A stretch of 64,000 nt of DNA from Cryoendolithus antarcticus. Lineage: Eukaryota; Ascomycota; Dothideomycetes; Cladosporiales; Cladosporiaceae. The stretch spans positions 62,001 to 126,000 of the forward strand of contig NAJO01000015.1 of assembly GCA_002077065.1 (NCBI GenBank), read 5' to 3'. Numbering within the stretch: position 1 is the stretch's first letter; each line of letters starts with the position of its first letter. The position numbers were made by a program, and so were the translations under genes. The notes under the pieces were generated by a model. That model ran no database searches. It was not told the DNA's origin and was given only the letters and a program-made list of their open reading frames with translations. Positions 44,412 through 54,598 of this stretch are shown here, piece by piece.

Positions 44412-45614
44412 ATGATCGAATTGCAGGTGAAAGAGTATCAAGCAGTCCAGGCGGCTCATGCGAGGGATGGTGGCTGGTCTGCATCGCGAGGCCTCGGAAG
44501 CGGCGGGCAGGGCGTCGTAAGTGCATGGATTAACGTAGATCAGCATGGCAGGATCAGGGAACGCATTGCAGTCAAGGATACGTACCTTGATGATAAAGAC
44601 GAGTGGGAGGATACCTACCCACTGATCCAATTCACGGAGTGGAAGGCACACATCATCGAGGCCGGGGCTCTGACAGCGTTCCACAATCTCAATGCACAAC
44701 CTCGGAAGGAATTTGTGCAGTCGCCGCGAGGACTGGTGAACAACCCGATCATTGACATCCGAGATTCTCAAGAATTCGTACCCGAGGGATTCTTCAGGAT
44801 GGCGCTTGAGTATTGCCCGTTCGGCGATCTCGAGGAGCTCTGCAACACCTACCTTGAGGAAGGCAGAGTAATTCCGGAGCCCTTCCTTTGGTGCCTGTTC
44901 GCACACCTCGCAGACGCTGCGTTGCTGATGGAGCAAGGTGACCTTCGGCATCCAGTCGCTGGCTGGCGTACGATCGTCCACCGTGATATGAAGACAGCAA
45001 ATGTATTTCTAGGGGAGGGATCATCACCTGAGTACAGCCTATTTCCCGTGCCGAAGCTTGGCGACTTCGGCCTCACATATGTGATCAGTCCAGCACACGA
45101 GGCGTACAACAACGGCGGAGGGACCGAAGCGTCTCGCGCACCAGAAGCACTGGAGAATTCTTACGTCGAGATGACTACCAAGACGAACGTCTACGGTGTC
45201 GGCCTCATAGTACTGAACTTGATGACTCTCGACGACGCAATTGGCATGATATATCTGGACCTCCGCGAGCCACCGCCTGTCGAAGGCAGTCTTCCGTACT
45301 CCGACACGTTGAAGAATCTGGTTCGTCGATGCGTAACGTGGGGTCCAGCGCGCCGGATTGACGTGCAGACACTGCGGAAGGAGATCCAGCAGGCTACTTC
45401 GGGAAACGGAGAGCATACCAATGGGTACAGGTACCCTTCGCAAGCTGTGGCCAACGGGTACGCTGGCAGCGATGCAGCCTTGCTCATTCGTGGAGACATG
45501 TATGCCCGGAACCTGGCGTTGCCTCCTGAGACCCCGCCGCCGACCCCGGGTTTTCAGGAGGGCGAGGAGAGCGACGAAGACGACTTGAGCCAATTGATGA
45601 AGATGGAGGAATGA
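44412..45614 (+). CDS. protein kinase-like protein, array copy 2 (subfamily A)
   Basis: This is a single exon of 400 residues when started at MIELQVKEYQAVQAA, which aligns with the start of copy 1. An in-frame Met at 44334 adds 26 residues. The glycine loop is GLGSGGQGVVSAW and the ATP-site lysine is in IAVKDTY. The catalytic loop HRDMKTANVFLG has Asp192, then GDFGLTYVI, with APE in SRAPEALEN. PEPFLWCLFAHLADAALLME pairs it with copy 1. The T-x-A-N spacing in the catalytic loop, where K-x-x-N is usual, still keeps the Asn. The C-terminus is proline-rich (PPETPPPTPG) and then acidic. All core catalytic residues are present, so it may be active. Confidence 0.86.
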   Translation: MIELQVKEYQAVQAAHARDGGWSASRGLGSGGQGVVSAWINVDQHGRIRERIAVKDTYLDDKDEWEDTYPLIQFTEWKAHIIEAGALTAFHNLNAQPRKEFVQSPRGLVNNPIIDIRDSQEFVPEGFFRMALEYCPFGDLEELCNTYLEEGRVIPEPFLWCLFAHLADAALLMEQGDLRHPVAGWRTIVHRDMKTANVFLGEGSSPEYSLFPVPKLGDFGLTYVISPAHEAYNNGGGTEASRAPEALENSYVEMTTKTNVYGVGLIVLNLMTLDDAIGMIYLDLREPPPVEGSLPYSDTLKNLVRRCVTWGPARRIDVQTLRKEIQQATSGNGEHTNGYRYPSQAVANGYAGSDAALLIRGDMYARNLALPPETPPPTPGFQEGEESDEDDLSQLMKMEE

Positions 45615-45976
45615 GCTAAATAATTGGTCTCCCGTATCATGGGGGTTATGATATCAAGTGTGGACCTTTCGAAAGCTAATACCCAAGGTGTGCGAGAGTT
45701 CTCAACATGTGACAATGTCATGTAGCTTTCATAGCTATGCCGTCGCACACGTACTCCAGCTGTAGCAGTATGGTCCACAAAGCGATGGTTCTTGAAGTCT
45801 TCTTGGACACAAGTCCCGCTTTGTCTCGCTCTCACGGTTTCTCGATGCGGGCATCAGGATTCAAAAGGACAAAGCACCCAAAAGCATCTCAGCTCGACCA
45901 ACAGAGATCTACACAGTCCCATCGCACATGCACCTTCAACGGATCGCGGCAGCATACCGATAACCCCTTAGCAGTC

Positions 45977-47110
45977 ATGCCACCGCTCACAGCAGCCCAG
46001 ATCGCAGCCATCTACACATCCCTCCACAACGACATCATTACCCACAGCAACAAATGGCACGACTCTGCACAGATAGGCAACGGCGGCTACGGCGTCGTTG
46101 CAGCCTTCGTCCGCCTAGATGCCAACGACAACATCCTCGAGCGTGTAGCAATCAAAGACACCGTTCTGTCGCCGGCCGAATTTGCCGCTGAACATGCCTG
46201 GGCTGGCCACCCAGCGCCGCCAGGAGGCCCGTCGCTACTGCGGGAGGTAGGCGCTATGCGGGCGCTGGAGGACACGGACTGCGATAATCTGATGAAGTTA
46301 CTTGGCCATCGAGTGCTGCCTGGCAGATATCTGTATCGACTTGAGATGGAGTATTGTCCTCATGGTGACCTGTACCATGGGCCATTCAGGCATTATCGCA
46401 ATGCTAGGGAGCACCTTCCTGAGCCTGCCGTCTGGGCGGTACTCTATGGCCTGGTGGAAGCATGTGTAGTACTTGAGCAGGGGCACGGAGATGAGCCAGT
46501 GGACGGCTGGCAGCCTATCGTCCACCGAGACTTCAAGCTCGATAACGTATTCCTCGGGGACTTTCTAGACCCAGTGACTGATCCTGATGTACCTTTTCCA
46601 ACTTACCCTACTCCGAAGCTAGGAGATTTCGGCTTCGCTTTGCAACTTGACGACGCTGATGCCGCCATTCGAGATCCCACGGTCTCTGGAACAGATGGAT
46701 ATGCTAGTCCTGAACAAATGCAGGGCCAAAACAGATGGCTTTTGACGACTAAGACGAATGTTTTCGGCATCGGCATCATTGCTCTAGCGCTCATGACCCG
46801 CAATCAGGGAGATGCGCCAATGAATCTAGCTACGTGGCAAAAGAGAGGCGTGTACTTCCCGGTTTCAACCAAGGCATACTCCGCGGAGCTGCGCGACATC
46901 GTGAAGAGGTGTCTCTTCAAGACGGCGTCAAAGCGGCCATCGGTTCTAGAATTGAGGACTTTGCTTGAGCAGTATTGTTGTGGACCAGACGACAAGACGA
47001 GCGGGCTCTGCCATGTCTTCCCGAGTCAGCGGGCGAGGATTCAAGCTGGGGAGCTCGGGCTGCGAGGTCTGCCGGCAGATGCGTACGCTATCGGTGCGCA
47101 CTTCATTTAG
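45977..47110 (+). CDS. protein kinase-like protein, array copy 3 (subfamily B)
   Basis: This is a single exon of 377 residues. The start MPPLTAAQIAAIYTS aligns with MAAPLTDVQKHA and MAAALTEAHKYA of copies 4 and 5. The frame is open 240 nt further upstream. The glycine loop is IGNGGYGVVAAF, the ATP-site lysine is in VAIKDT, and the helix C Glu is in LREVGAM. The catalytic loop is HRDFKLDNVFLG (Asp185), then GDFGFAL, and YASPEQ in place of APE. The C-terminal block CCGPDDKTSG followed by HVFPSQ and LPADAYAIGAHF is shared with copies 4 and 5 but not with 1 and 2. All catalytic residues are intact. Confidence 0.86.
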   Translation: MPPLTAAQIAAIYTSLHNDIITHSNKWHDSAQIGNGGYGVVAAFVRLDANDNILERVAIKDTVLSPAEFAAEHAWAGHPAPPGGPSLLREVGAMRALEDTDCDNLMKLLGHRVLPGRYLYRLEMEYCPHGDLYHGPFRHYRNAREHLPEPAVWAVLYGLVEACVVLEQGHGDEPVDGWQPIVHRDFKLDNVFLGDFLDPVTDPDVPFPTYPTPKLGDFGFALQLDDADAAIRDPTVSGTDGYASPEQMQGQNRWLLTTKTNVFGIGIIALALMTRNQGDAPMNLATWQKRGVYFPVSTKAYSAELRDIVKRCLFKTASKRPSVLELRTLLEQYCCGPDDKTSGLCHVFPSQRARIQAGELGLRGLPADAYAIGAHFI

Positions 47111-47681
47111 CGGTGAGCAGCCTGGAAACTGGCTATCGAGCCGAGCGTGACTGGCTTGAGAGATGGTCTACGATTGTGCAATCCTATGTCTAGGTGTGCC
47201 CGGACAAGCTGCGCAAGGGGTCGGGCAGACCTCTCGCTGAAAGCCGAGCGACGTCGCTGAGTGTAGTGGAATGGAGGCAGTCGCCGGAGATTCATACCTG
47301 GGGCTGTAAGGCATGAGAAGGCTCAGTTAATGGTCTCCCACATTTAAGTTTCCAGGGCCAGCGGAAATTATCTGAGCCCAAGGGGTGTGCCGAGTACGGC
47401 TGGACATGTGCTGTGGCCAGTTCCGGGAAATCGTCTTTAGAGCGATCGTGGCGCTCTTGTACATTGTAACCACGTCTTATATCTGCAAAGTCGCTCTGTC
47501 AGATACCATGAATTCCCGAGATTCGATGGCCTTGCAAATGCTTTGTCTCGCATGTCGTAAGGGCGGCCTGATGCGGAGAATGACCCGTCAGTACAAAGAA
47601 GTAGCAAGCATGCCATTGCTCCGAATCTCCAGCTTCAAACGCACCACGCACCTAATAGCATCCAGGACCGCTGTGTCAGCC
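47111..47681. other. spacer between kinase copies 3 and 4
   Basis: The last 300 nt are open in frame with copy 4 from a Met at 47385. They contain a stretch (FKRTTHLIAS) matching the leader of copy 3 (FKRTKHPKAS), so the upstream region was duplicated along with the gene. I treat it as leader or promoter. Confidence 0.5.
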
Positions 47682-48806
47682 ATGGCCGCCCCCCTAACCG
47701 ACGTCCAGAAGCACGCGCTCCTACAGCAAGAGATCGCCGCCGGGGGCTATTGGTCAGCATGCCGTCCGCTCGGTCAGGGAAGCTACGGTGTCGTCGGCGT
47801 CGCAGTCCGCCACGACGCGAACCAAACCATCATCGAGCGCTGCGCGGTGAAAGATTGCTACTACCAGGATGACAACCACTGGGCCTCCCATCTTACCTGG
47901 ACTGGCGCACCCGCGCCGCCCGGTACTTCCATGATGCGTGAGATCGGCGCCATGGAGGCCGTCCAGCCAGCACTTAGCAGGAACATCGTGGCGATTAGAG
48001 GCTCCAATTTGCGCCGGGATCTTCTGCGCTACAGGCTGCTGATGGAGTACTGTCCTCGTACGGATCTTTGGGGATCGTGGTGGCACTACAAGCGTGCGGC
48101 TGGGCAATCTGTGCCAGAACCCGCGCTCTGGAGCTTTTTGTGGGGCCTCATGGAAGCGTGCGTTGTGCATGAGCAGGGCCACCCGACTGTCCCGCAGCCA
48201 GGATGGGAACGGATCGTCCATCGCAATATGAAGCTCGATAACATCATGCTTGGTAATTATCCTCTTGACGTTCCGGATAACGCCGCCCCGTTTCGATTGT
48301 ATCCTATTCCTAAGCTTGGCGACTTCGGGTTCGCAGTGCAGATTGATCCGGCCAATCCGCCTCTGACGCCTGGGGTCTCTGGAGCCTATGGATATCAAAG
48401 TCCTGAAGCGAAGACACGACAAACCCAGTGGCGACTATCGAGCAAAACGAACGTCTTCGGTATCGGTATAATCGTCTTGTCCCTCATGGCTCTCAGCGAA
48501 GACTGCGCTCCGAAGACCCTGAAACGGTGGAAGAAGGCTAACATGATCCACTTCCCGAGAGCTGCACTTAGGTACTCCACAGAATTGCGCGATGTCGTCA
48601 AGCAATGCGTTGCAAAACTCCAGGCCAATCGGCCAAGTCTGGCCCAATTGAGAGTGCTTCTTGAAACGCACTGTTGTGGGCCGGAGGACAAGGCGAGAGG
48701 CACGTATCATTTGTTTCCTAGCCAAGTCGCTACACACAGAGGAGGCCAGCTGGATTTGATGGGAGTGCCGCCAGCACGCTATGCGGTGGGCACCCATTTC
48801 GTGTGA
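47682..48806 (+). CDS. kinase-like protein, array copy 4, predicted pseudokinase
   Basis: This is a single exon of 374 residues, subfamily B. The glycine loop is canonical (LGQGSYGVVGVAV), the ATP-site lysine lies in CAVKDCYY and the helix C Glu in MREIGAME. The catalytic loop reads HRNMKLDNIMLG: the invariant Asp is Asn182 (codon AAT at 48225-48227). DFG is kept (GDFGFAV), and SPE replaces APE. Loss of the HRD Asp usually abolishes or strongly lowers phosphotransfer, so this copy is a likely pseudokinase that may still bind ATP. The frame is otherwise clean and full length, so it is not a decaying copy. The C-terminal block CCGPEDKARG followed by FPSQ matches its neighbours. Confidence 0.87.
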   Translation: MAAPLTDVQKHALLQQEIAAGGYWSACRPLGQGSYGVVGVAVRHDANQTIIERCAVKDCYYQDDNHWASHLTWTGAPAPPGTSMMREIGAMEAVQPALSRNIVAIRGSNLRRDLLRYRLLMEYCPRTDLWGSWWHYKRAAGQSVPEPALWSFLWGLMEACVVHEQGHPTVPQPGWERIVHRNMKLDNIMLGNYPLDVPDNAAPFRLYPIPKLGDFGFAVQIDPANPPLTPGVSGAYGYQSPEAKTRQTQWRLSSKTNVFGIGIIVLSLMALSEDCAPKTLKRWKKANMIHFPRAALRYSTELRDVVKQCVAKLQANRPSLAQLRVLLETHCCGPEDKARGTYHLFPSQVATHRGGQLDLMGVPPARYAVGTHFV

Positions 48807-49205
48807 TTGACTGCTGTCATGGATCGCGTCATGGGTACGGCGTGGAAAAGGATAGATGGTGAACCTAAAGCGCCCTACACTTGCTCATAAGCGGCACATA
48901 GACACATATTACCATAGCTGTGCAGATAGATCCGTTGAATTTCGACGAGCAGATGTGAGAAGTATGGTGGCAGACGTAGCAATGAACACTCGCCTTCATT
49001 GCGTCGCTGTTCATGTGCCTCCAGTCTATCTCAGCCAAGGGCACCAGGTTCCAAGGGCTCACACGCGCCTCGTCGAGTTCGATATTTCCAAATGCGGGTG
49101 AAGAACGCTCGCGAACAAAGACTTCGGCAGTACACTCGCATTGGCCTACCTCACCTCGGGATCTGCCACTCCCTCTCCTAGTGCATCCAGCTATCGCTTC
49201 GCGAA
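48807..49205. other. spacer between kinase copies 4 and 5
   Basis: No independent gene. Probably the promoter and leader of copy 5. Confidence 0.4.
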
Positions 49206-50348
49206 ATGGCAGCCGCTCTTACAGAAGCTCACAAGTATGCCGTCCTCTATCAAGGAGTCCACGCAGCGGAAACCTGGCACGAGCACGCCCCACTAGGCGC
49301 CGGTGCCTACGGCGTCGTAGCAGCCTTCGCCCGTGTCGACGACAACAACACAGTCGTCGACCGGTGCGCAGTCAAAGATAGCTATGCACTGTCAGCATGG
49401 GCATGGAACGAAATGCGCTCCTGGACAGGTACCCCAGTGCAACCAGGCGCAGGGCCAATCATCGCCGAGGTCGGGGCTATGGACGCTGTCAGGCCTGCAA
49501 GGAGTAAGTACATTGTTACAATCAGGTCAGCGACTGAGAATCTGGCGAGAAGGAGGTACCGCATATACATGGAGTATTGTGGGCGGGGAGATCTGTCCGG
49601 CCCTTTCGAACACTACGCTAGACGAGGGCAGCCGGTGCCTGAGCCGGCTGTCTGGGCGATCTTGTGGATGCTGACTGAGGCCTTCTTGGTGCTGGATCAA
49701 GGCCATCCGAATACACCTGTGCCTGGTTGGCGACCAATCGTGCATCGTGACATCAAGCTCGGCAATATCATGCTGGGCGGCTACCCGCTGGACAATGGTG
49801 ACAGGACCTCAGCTTTCCAGCTCTATCCCGTGCTCAAGGTCGGAGATTTCGGGATGGCGATTCAGGAGGATGCCAATGCCCCAGTCGGCGCCGCATACCG
49901 CACTGGTACACCCGGCCAGCAGTCACCAGAACAGCAGCCAGGCTGTCATTACCCACAAACCTCCAAGACGAACGTTTTCGGTCTGGGCGTCACGGTAATG
50001 GGGCTCATGTGTCTTGAAACTCATCGATCGCCAGCGGCGTGGAGGAACTGGAGAACAAGAAAGAGTCTGCCTACTACGCCAACCTGGAACCACTACTCTG
50101 TCGAGCTCCGCAAGTTGGTAACGAAATGCGTGTCGAAGAAACCCTGGCTGCGGCCGACGTTGCAGACGTTGAAGGGAAGGGTGGAGGGTCATTGCTGTGG
50201 GCCTGACGACCGGACGCAGGGCATGGCGTATGTATTTGAGAGCCAGATTGCGAAGTATAGAGGCGGAGATTTAGATCTTGCTGGGGTGCCTGTAGAGGCG
50301 TATGAGATCGGGACGCAGCTGGCTGGTTCGGATTCAGAGTCAGTGTAG
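49206..50348 (+). CDS. protein kinase-like protein, array copy 5 (subfamily B)
   Basis: This is a single exon of 380 residues, last of the array. The glycine loop is LGAGAYGVVAAF, the ATP-site lysine lies in CAVKDSY, and the helix C Glu in IAEVGAM. The catalytic loop HRDIKLGNIMLG and GDFGMAI are complete, and QQSPEQQ replaces APE. PEPAVWAILWMLTEAFLVLD before the HRD loop closely follows copy 3. The C-terminal CCGPDDRTQG, FESQ and VPVEAYEIGTQL complete the subfamily B signature. Codon use and length resemble copies 3 and 4, so duplication by unequal exchange in situ is the simplest origin. Substrate unknown. Confidence 0.87.
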   Translation: MAAALTEAHKYAVLYQGVHAAETWHEHAPLGAGAYGVVAAFARVDDNNTVVDRCAVKDSYALSAWAWNEMRSWTGTPVQPGAGPIIAEVGAMDAVRPARSKYIVTIRSATENLARRRYRIYMEYCGRGDLSGPFEHYARRGQPVPEPAVWAILWMLTEAFLVLDQGHPNTPVPGWRPIVHRDIKLGNIMLGGYPLDNGDRTSAFQLYPVLKVGDFGMAIQEDANAPVGAAYRTGTPGQQSPEQQPGCHYPQTSKTNVFGLGVTVMGLMCLETHRSPAAWRNWRTRKSLPTTPTWNHYSVELRKLVTKCVSKKPWLRPTLQTLKGRVEGHCCGPDDRTQGMAYVFESQIAKYRGGDLDLAGVPVEAYEIGTQLAGSDSESV

Positions 50349-51256
50349 ATGCTCAGCTTCGGGAGCTCTTGGTAGATGTTGTTCAGAGATATATATTTGT
50401 GCCTCACTGTTCGCGAATGGTCATCCTCTGGAGTTTGAAAGGTAAAGACAAAACAGCACCTACCTTGCGCTTAGTCACGGTGCCTCAATTGATCGGCCAA
50501 CGCGCCGCGAAGTCGAGATGTCCCATTTCCGCCAGTCGGGGCTGTCGTGGTACGACGACGTGGACCTCAGGTGAGTGGTGCATGCAGTATGCAAGCCATT
50601 CCCAGCAGTGCATATGCACGCCGTTGCTCGATCTGTCGAGGACCCTGTGTGTGAGGTGTGTGCTGGCAGTCGAGTGCCGAACGTTTCATCGCAGTTCTCG
50701 CATCTACGATCCTACGACGCCGACGGTGATGCAGCTCCATCCACAGTGATGGACGTCGATGTCAACGTCCGACCTTGTCCATCAGTACGTCCCGTCGAGT
50801 ACCTCGGGGGTTGCTATGGACTATCCAACAACCCCTGTCGTTGTTTGGCGCAACGCTGCATAAGGCTAAACTCTGATCTCGCACGTCCGCCCATCATAGC
50901 TTCTTCCCCAGCCCCCTCCCACCATCAGCACGCATCTCGCATTTCCTCATCCGCCGCACTCTTCTCCACCACACCACCACCCATTCGCCGCATTGCAGTC
51001 TCGCCCAGCGCGCTTCTGCACCATCTGCATCCGCTGCAGACTCCATTGGACAGAGGTACATCAAGCGCCCAAGCTCCCAGCCCGCTCCAGCTTACGCGCG
51101 TGCATTCGCATCTTCTGCCGTCTCGCTGCTCGAACACTGGCTTCATCCACAACAAAAACTTCGCTGACATTCATCAAGTCTGTTAGCATCGGCTCTCTTG
51201 CCTTGTAGTCGCCTTGCTCGTTTGCAAGGCCTTCAAGCCAACGAAAGCTCGCCACA
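50349..51256. promoter_or_regulatory. HEX1 promoter and long ATG-free leader
   Basis: From about 50820 onward the + strand has no ATG at all and is C/T-rich, as expected for the leader of a highly expressed gene. A donor-like site (TCA then GTACGT at 50785) and an acceptor (CTTGTAG ending at 51208) suggest a leader intron. A short ATG frame at 50749 could be a first coding exon. Confidence 0.45.
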
Positions 51257-52956
51257 CTGGATTTCGACGCCCGAGTCCCGTACGTTGCAGTCCTGAACTT
51301 CGAAAAAGCACATCTACCAGGTTACTAACGAAACAACAGAGTCCCGTTCAGCGTCTTTCCGTCATCCTACAAGAACCAAGAAGAGACTCAGACCACAGAG
51401 GTCAAGTCTGACGAGCGAGTCACAGTCCAAGGCGCTGGACGGGAAAGTACTGAGCAGACATCCCGCTTCTTCCAGTCCACACCAGCCAAGCGCGAAGACC
51501 GCTACCGCGAAGACATCAACATCACTGAGGAAGATCGCTACCGTCCCGGCAGCACACGCGTGAGGAGAGAAGAGGACGTTCACATCTACGAGAACGACCG
51601 TCGAGGAGATCGCGTTGAGAAGCGTGTTGATATCGAGAGAGAGCGGTAAGTCTGATTGCTTTCCTTGCTGTTCTTCGCACGCATTGCAGCACTATCACTG
51701 CAATCCACCATCAACACGCGCAACACTTCGGCAATGCCCCTTACGAGGCTTGGCAAACACGCTATCCGTCTAGCGCCGGACTAGTGTGTTGTCTCCCGGG
51801 GCAACACAGCTACCGCCTTTCTCCCAACATCTCCATGCTCATCTCATCTGCTTTCGAAGCTATACCCGGTACTCGGTACCATCTCACATCATGCCAATGC
51901 TAATGGCTTTATCCCAGCTACCGTGAGCCTTACCAACGCTACACCAGTGCTCAGATCGACGTTCAAGACCGTAGCTACGACCGCGAGTACAACACTCGTC
52001 ACACTCCCGCTACAGACTTCGGCGACGACAGCCGTATCGACGTAGCTGAGCGACAGTTCCGCGAACGTACCACTCCCTTCGCCGAAGAATACTCCCGCGA
52101 GACTAGCCAGTGGCAAGACAAGAGCACTCGTCCTCGAGACTTCCCAGCACAAGGCTACCCAGAGCGTGAGCAAGTCACTTTCGACGAGAAGGTCCGTGTA
52201 CACGAGACCACTACCGTCGACGAAGGTTCATCCGACCGCAAGCACAAGAGGGACATGGGATATTACGACGAAGACGGCCACTACCACTCCTTCCGCCACG
52301 GTCTTCATCGCGCAGCAGACAGAGTCCTTCACCCAATCCACGGCGGCCATCACCACCACCACCACTCCCACCACGACCAAGACCGAACCGACCGCGTAGA
52401 GCGTGTCGAGGAAGACATTACCATCCGCGAGACCGACACCCGCGAGCAATCTCCTCGCTACGAGTCCGAACGCCAGACTACCCGCTACTCCTCCGACCGC
52501 ACCATGACTCCCAACACCATCACCATCCCCTGCCACCACATCAGGATCGGCGACCTGCTCATCCTGCAGGGCCGTCCTTGCCAGGTCATCCGCATCACTA
52601 CCTCCGCGCAGACTGGTCAGCACCGCTACCTCGGCGTCGACCTCTTCAGCAAGCAGCTCCATGAAGAATCAAGCTTCATCAGCAACCCGAGCCCGTCCGT
52701 TGTTGTGCAGAACATGCTCGGCCCGGTCTTCAAGCAGTACCGCGTTCTCGATATCCGCGATGACGGTCGTGTTGTTGCCATGACTGAGACTGGCGATGTC
52801 AAGCAGGGCTTGCCTGTGCTTGATCAGAGCGAGCTTCTCCGCCGTCTGACCAACAGCTTCAACGATGGTCGTGGCAGTGTGAGGGTCCTTGTCATCAATG
52901 ATGATGGGCGTGAGCTTGCTGTTGACTACAAGGTTGTGCACGGCAGCCGCTTGTAG
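51257..52956 (+). CDS. hex1: Woronin body major protein HEX1, long and short forms
   Basis: HEX1 self-assembles into the crystalline core of Woronin bodies, peroxisome-derived organelles that plug septal pores after injury. The certain part is 52255-52956 (233 residues): MGYYDEDGHYHSF, a His-rich stretch, then the eIF5A-like fold with IPCHHIRIGDLLILQGRPCQ, HRYLGVDLF and PSVVVQNMLGPVFKQYRVLD, ending in the peroxisomal signal SRL. Upstream, exons 51340-51645 and 51918 onward stay open in the same frame and encode a repetitive charged segment (REDRYREDINITEEDRY and similar). The 272-bp intron between them and the 60-bp intron at 51280-51339 (GTACGT, branch ACTAAC, CAG) look genuine. No ATG occurs in these exons before 52255. 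CTG at 51257, with A at -3 and G at +4, is one candidate start and would give 455 residues. From memory, Aspergillus HEX1 genes also have long, alternatively spliced N-termini. Confidence 0.88.
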
Positions 52957-53271
52957 ATGTGTACGTCTGTCGTGATCAAGACTGCCTTTGCTGATATGCT
53001 GACTTTGATGCAGACACATCACATCGCAGTCAGTATGGATCAACGACATTGGCAAAAGGAGGTCATTGGAGGACGGCATGATCGGCGTATCAGCATCGGA
53101 CTGGATTGGTACGGCCACTTGTACAAATACATCATGCTGCATCTGACAGACCTTGGAGGAACAGATTGAGTACGGAGGAGTTAGAATGTGAATTCTCAGA
53201 ACCGGTGCTCTCGAATCTTACATCTCACTGTTTGTCATCCATTCCTTCCTGGTATACCTCCCTGGATCAAT
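52957..53271. other. intergenic between converging genes
   Basis: 3' ends of HEX1 and the oxygenase gene. No gene seen. Confidence 0.4.
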
Positions 53272-54598
53272 CTAGTGCTTAAACCTCTCCCCCTCCGTCC
53301 CAGCACTCGCCTTCCAGTCTCCGCCAGCTCTCCGCCCCAGTGCTCGCCGCAGGATCCACTCCTTCGCCGTTATCCACTCCCCGTCCTCTTCTCCACTCTC
53401 CGTCGCCTTCTGATCTATAACCTTACTCCCCTCCAACCTCTTCAACACCACCTCATCCTCCGGCCGCGCGAAATACACCAGACTCATCCTCGTCTCTTTC
53501 CCTTGCTCCCCTGGCGGACTGACGACGCGGTGGATGTTCGAGCGCAGCACACCTGCCGTCAATTTGACGAGGGCGTCGCCGAGGTTTACGATTATGTGAT
53601 GGCGGAGGGGGAGGACGTAGGTCCATTCGGGTTTTGGGGTTGAGGGGGAGGATGGGGGGAGGACTTGGAGGCCGCCCAGACGATTGTGGAGGAGGGTTAT
53701 GGAGCCGAAGTCTGGCAGGTTGGATTGTGTTAGCGAGGATGTCAAGGGAATGAGAGGGAGAGGATGACGGACCTGTGTGCTCGCCTAGAGCTTTCTGCTG
53801 GTCGTTTTGGGGTTGCGGCGGTGCGGACACCCAGCGTACTTGGTCGCCGCTTACTTCATGCAGTCGATGGAGGGCTTGTAGCTTGCCTTCTGGCAGGCCG
53901 AGCTTGTCGTTCAAGAGTCGTAGTATGAACGTCACAATCGCATGGCTCCCCTCCATAAACACCCTCAACAAGTCTCTCGCATCTTCAGAACTCAGCAACT
54001 CGGGCGCAGGTAGCGGTTCGGAGATCCCCAAGATGTCGTCTTTGGAGACGTTGTAGAATTCATTCCTGTCTTTCGTACCCTGTGCATCGACAACACCGGC
54101 TCCAATCCCCTTGTAGCCAAAGTACGAGCCTTGGTCTTTGAAGTCATACTTTAGCTTCTCCTCTGTCGGTAACTGGAATAGCTTCTCGCCTAGGCTGAAG
54201 AGTTTCTCTGCTGAAGAGAGGAGAGCTGAGCCATCGATGTCGCATTCGCTCGGCTCGTGGGCACTATCGCGTTTCGTCGTTGAGGGTGCAGGAGAGCGAA
54301 GGTCGAGGTAGAAGAAGCCTAGATCTCGGGATGCATTCCAGAGGTTCGTGATTTCGGTGAGATCGTTGGAGAGGAGTTTCGAGAGAGAGATGCGTAGGAG
54401 GGGGGCTGTGGGGATGTCTGAGGGGAAGGGGGGCAGATTGGGGTAGGCGAGGTCTTCGTTATGGTCTTCCTTGGGATCATCTTGCTCGAGATGGTGGAGA
54501 GCTGGAGCTGGAGGCAGGGTTTGATGAGGTAGAGCTGGTGGCGCAATGGCTGACGCGCCGAGCTGTGATGTGGAGGTTTGGGACATGACGGCCGCCAT
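53272..54598 (-). CDS. 2-oxoglutarate/Fe(II)-dependent oxygenase
   Basis: The enzyme belongs to the isopenicillin-N-synthase-like superfamily and should couple oxidative decarboxylation of 2-oxoglutarate to hydroxylation or ring chemistry on an unknown substrate. Two exons (54598-53773, 53711-53272) with a 61-bp intron give 421 residues. The N-terminal DIOX_N part has LLRISLSKLLSNDLTEITNL and GFFYLDLRS. The join EHT/DFGSITLL creates the iron-binding H-x-D motif. IHRVVSPPG supplies the third ligand His and TRMSLVYF the R-x-S that holds 2-oxoglutarate. The start at 54598 has an ideal context (GCCACCATGG), better than the Met at 54661. The C-terminus (WILRRALGRRAGGDW) is typical of this fungal subfamily. 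Confidence 0.9.

Noticed and set aside
52166..52662. Frames rich in T/P and in V/G overlapping HEX1 on both strands
   Set aside because: They mirror the His/Arg-rich HEX1 coding sequence read out of frame.
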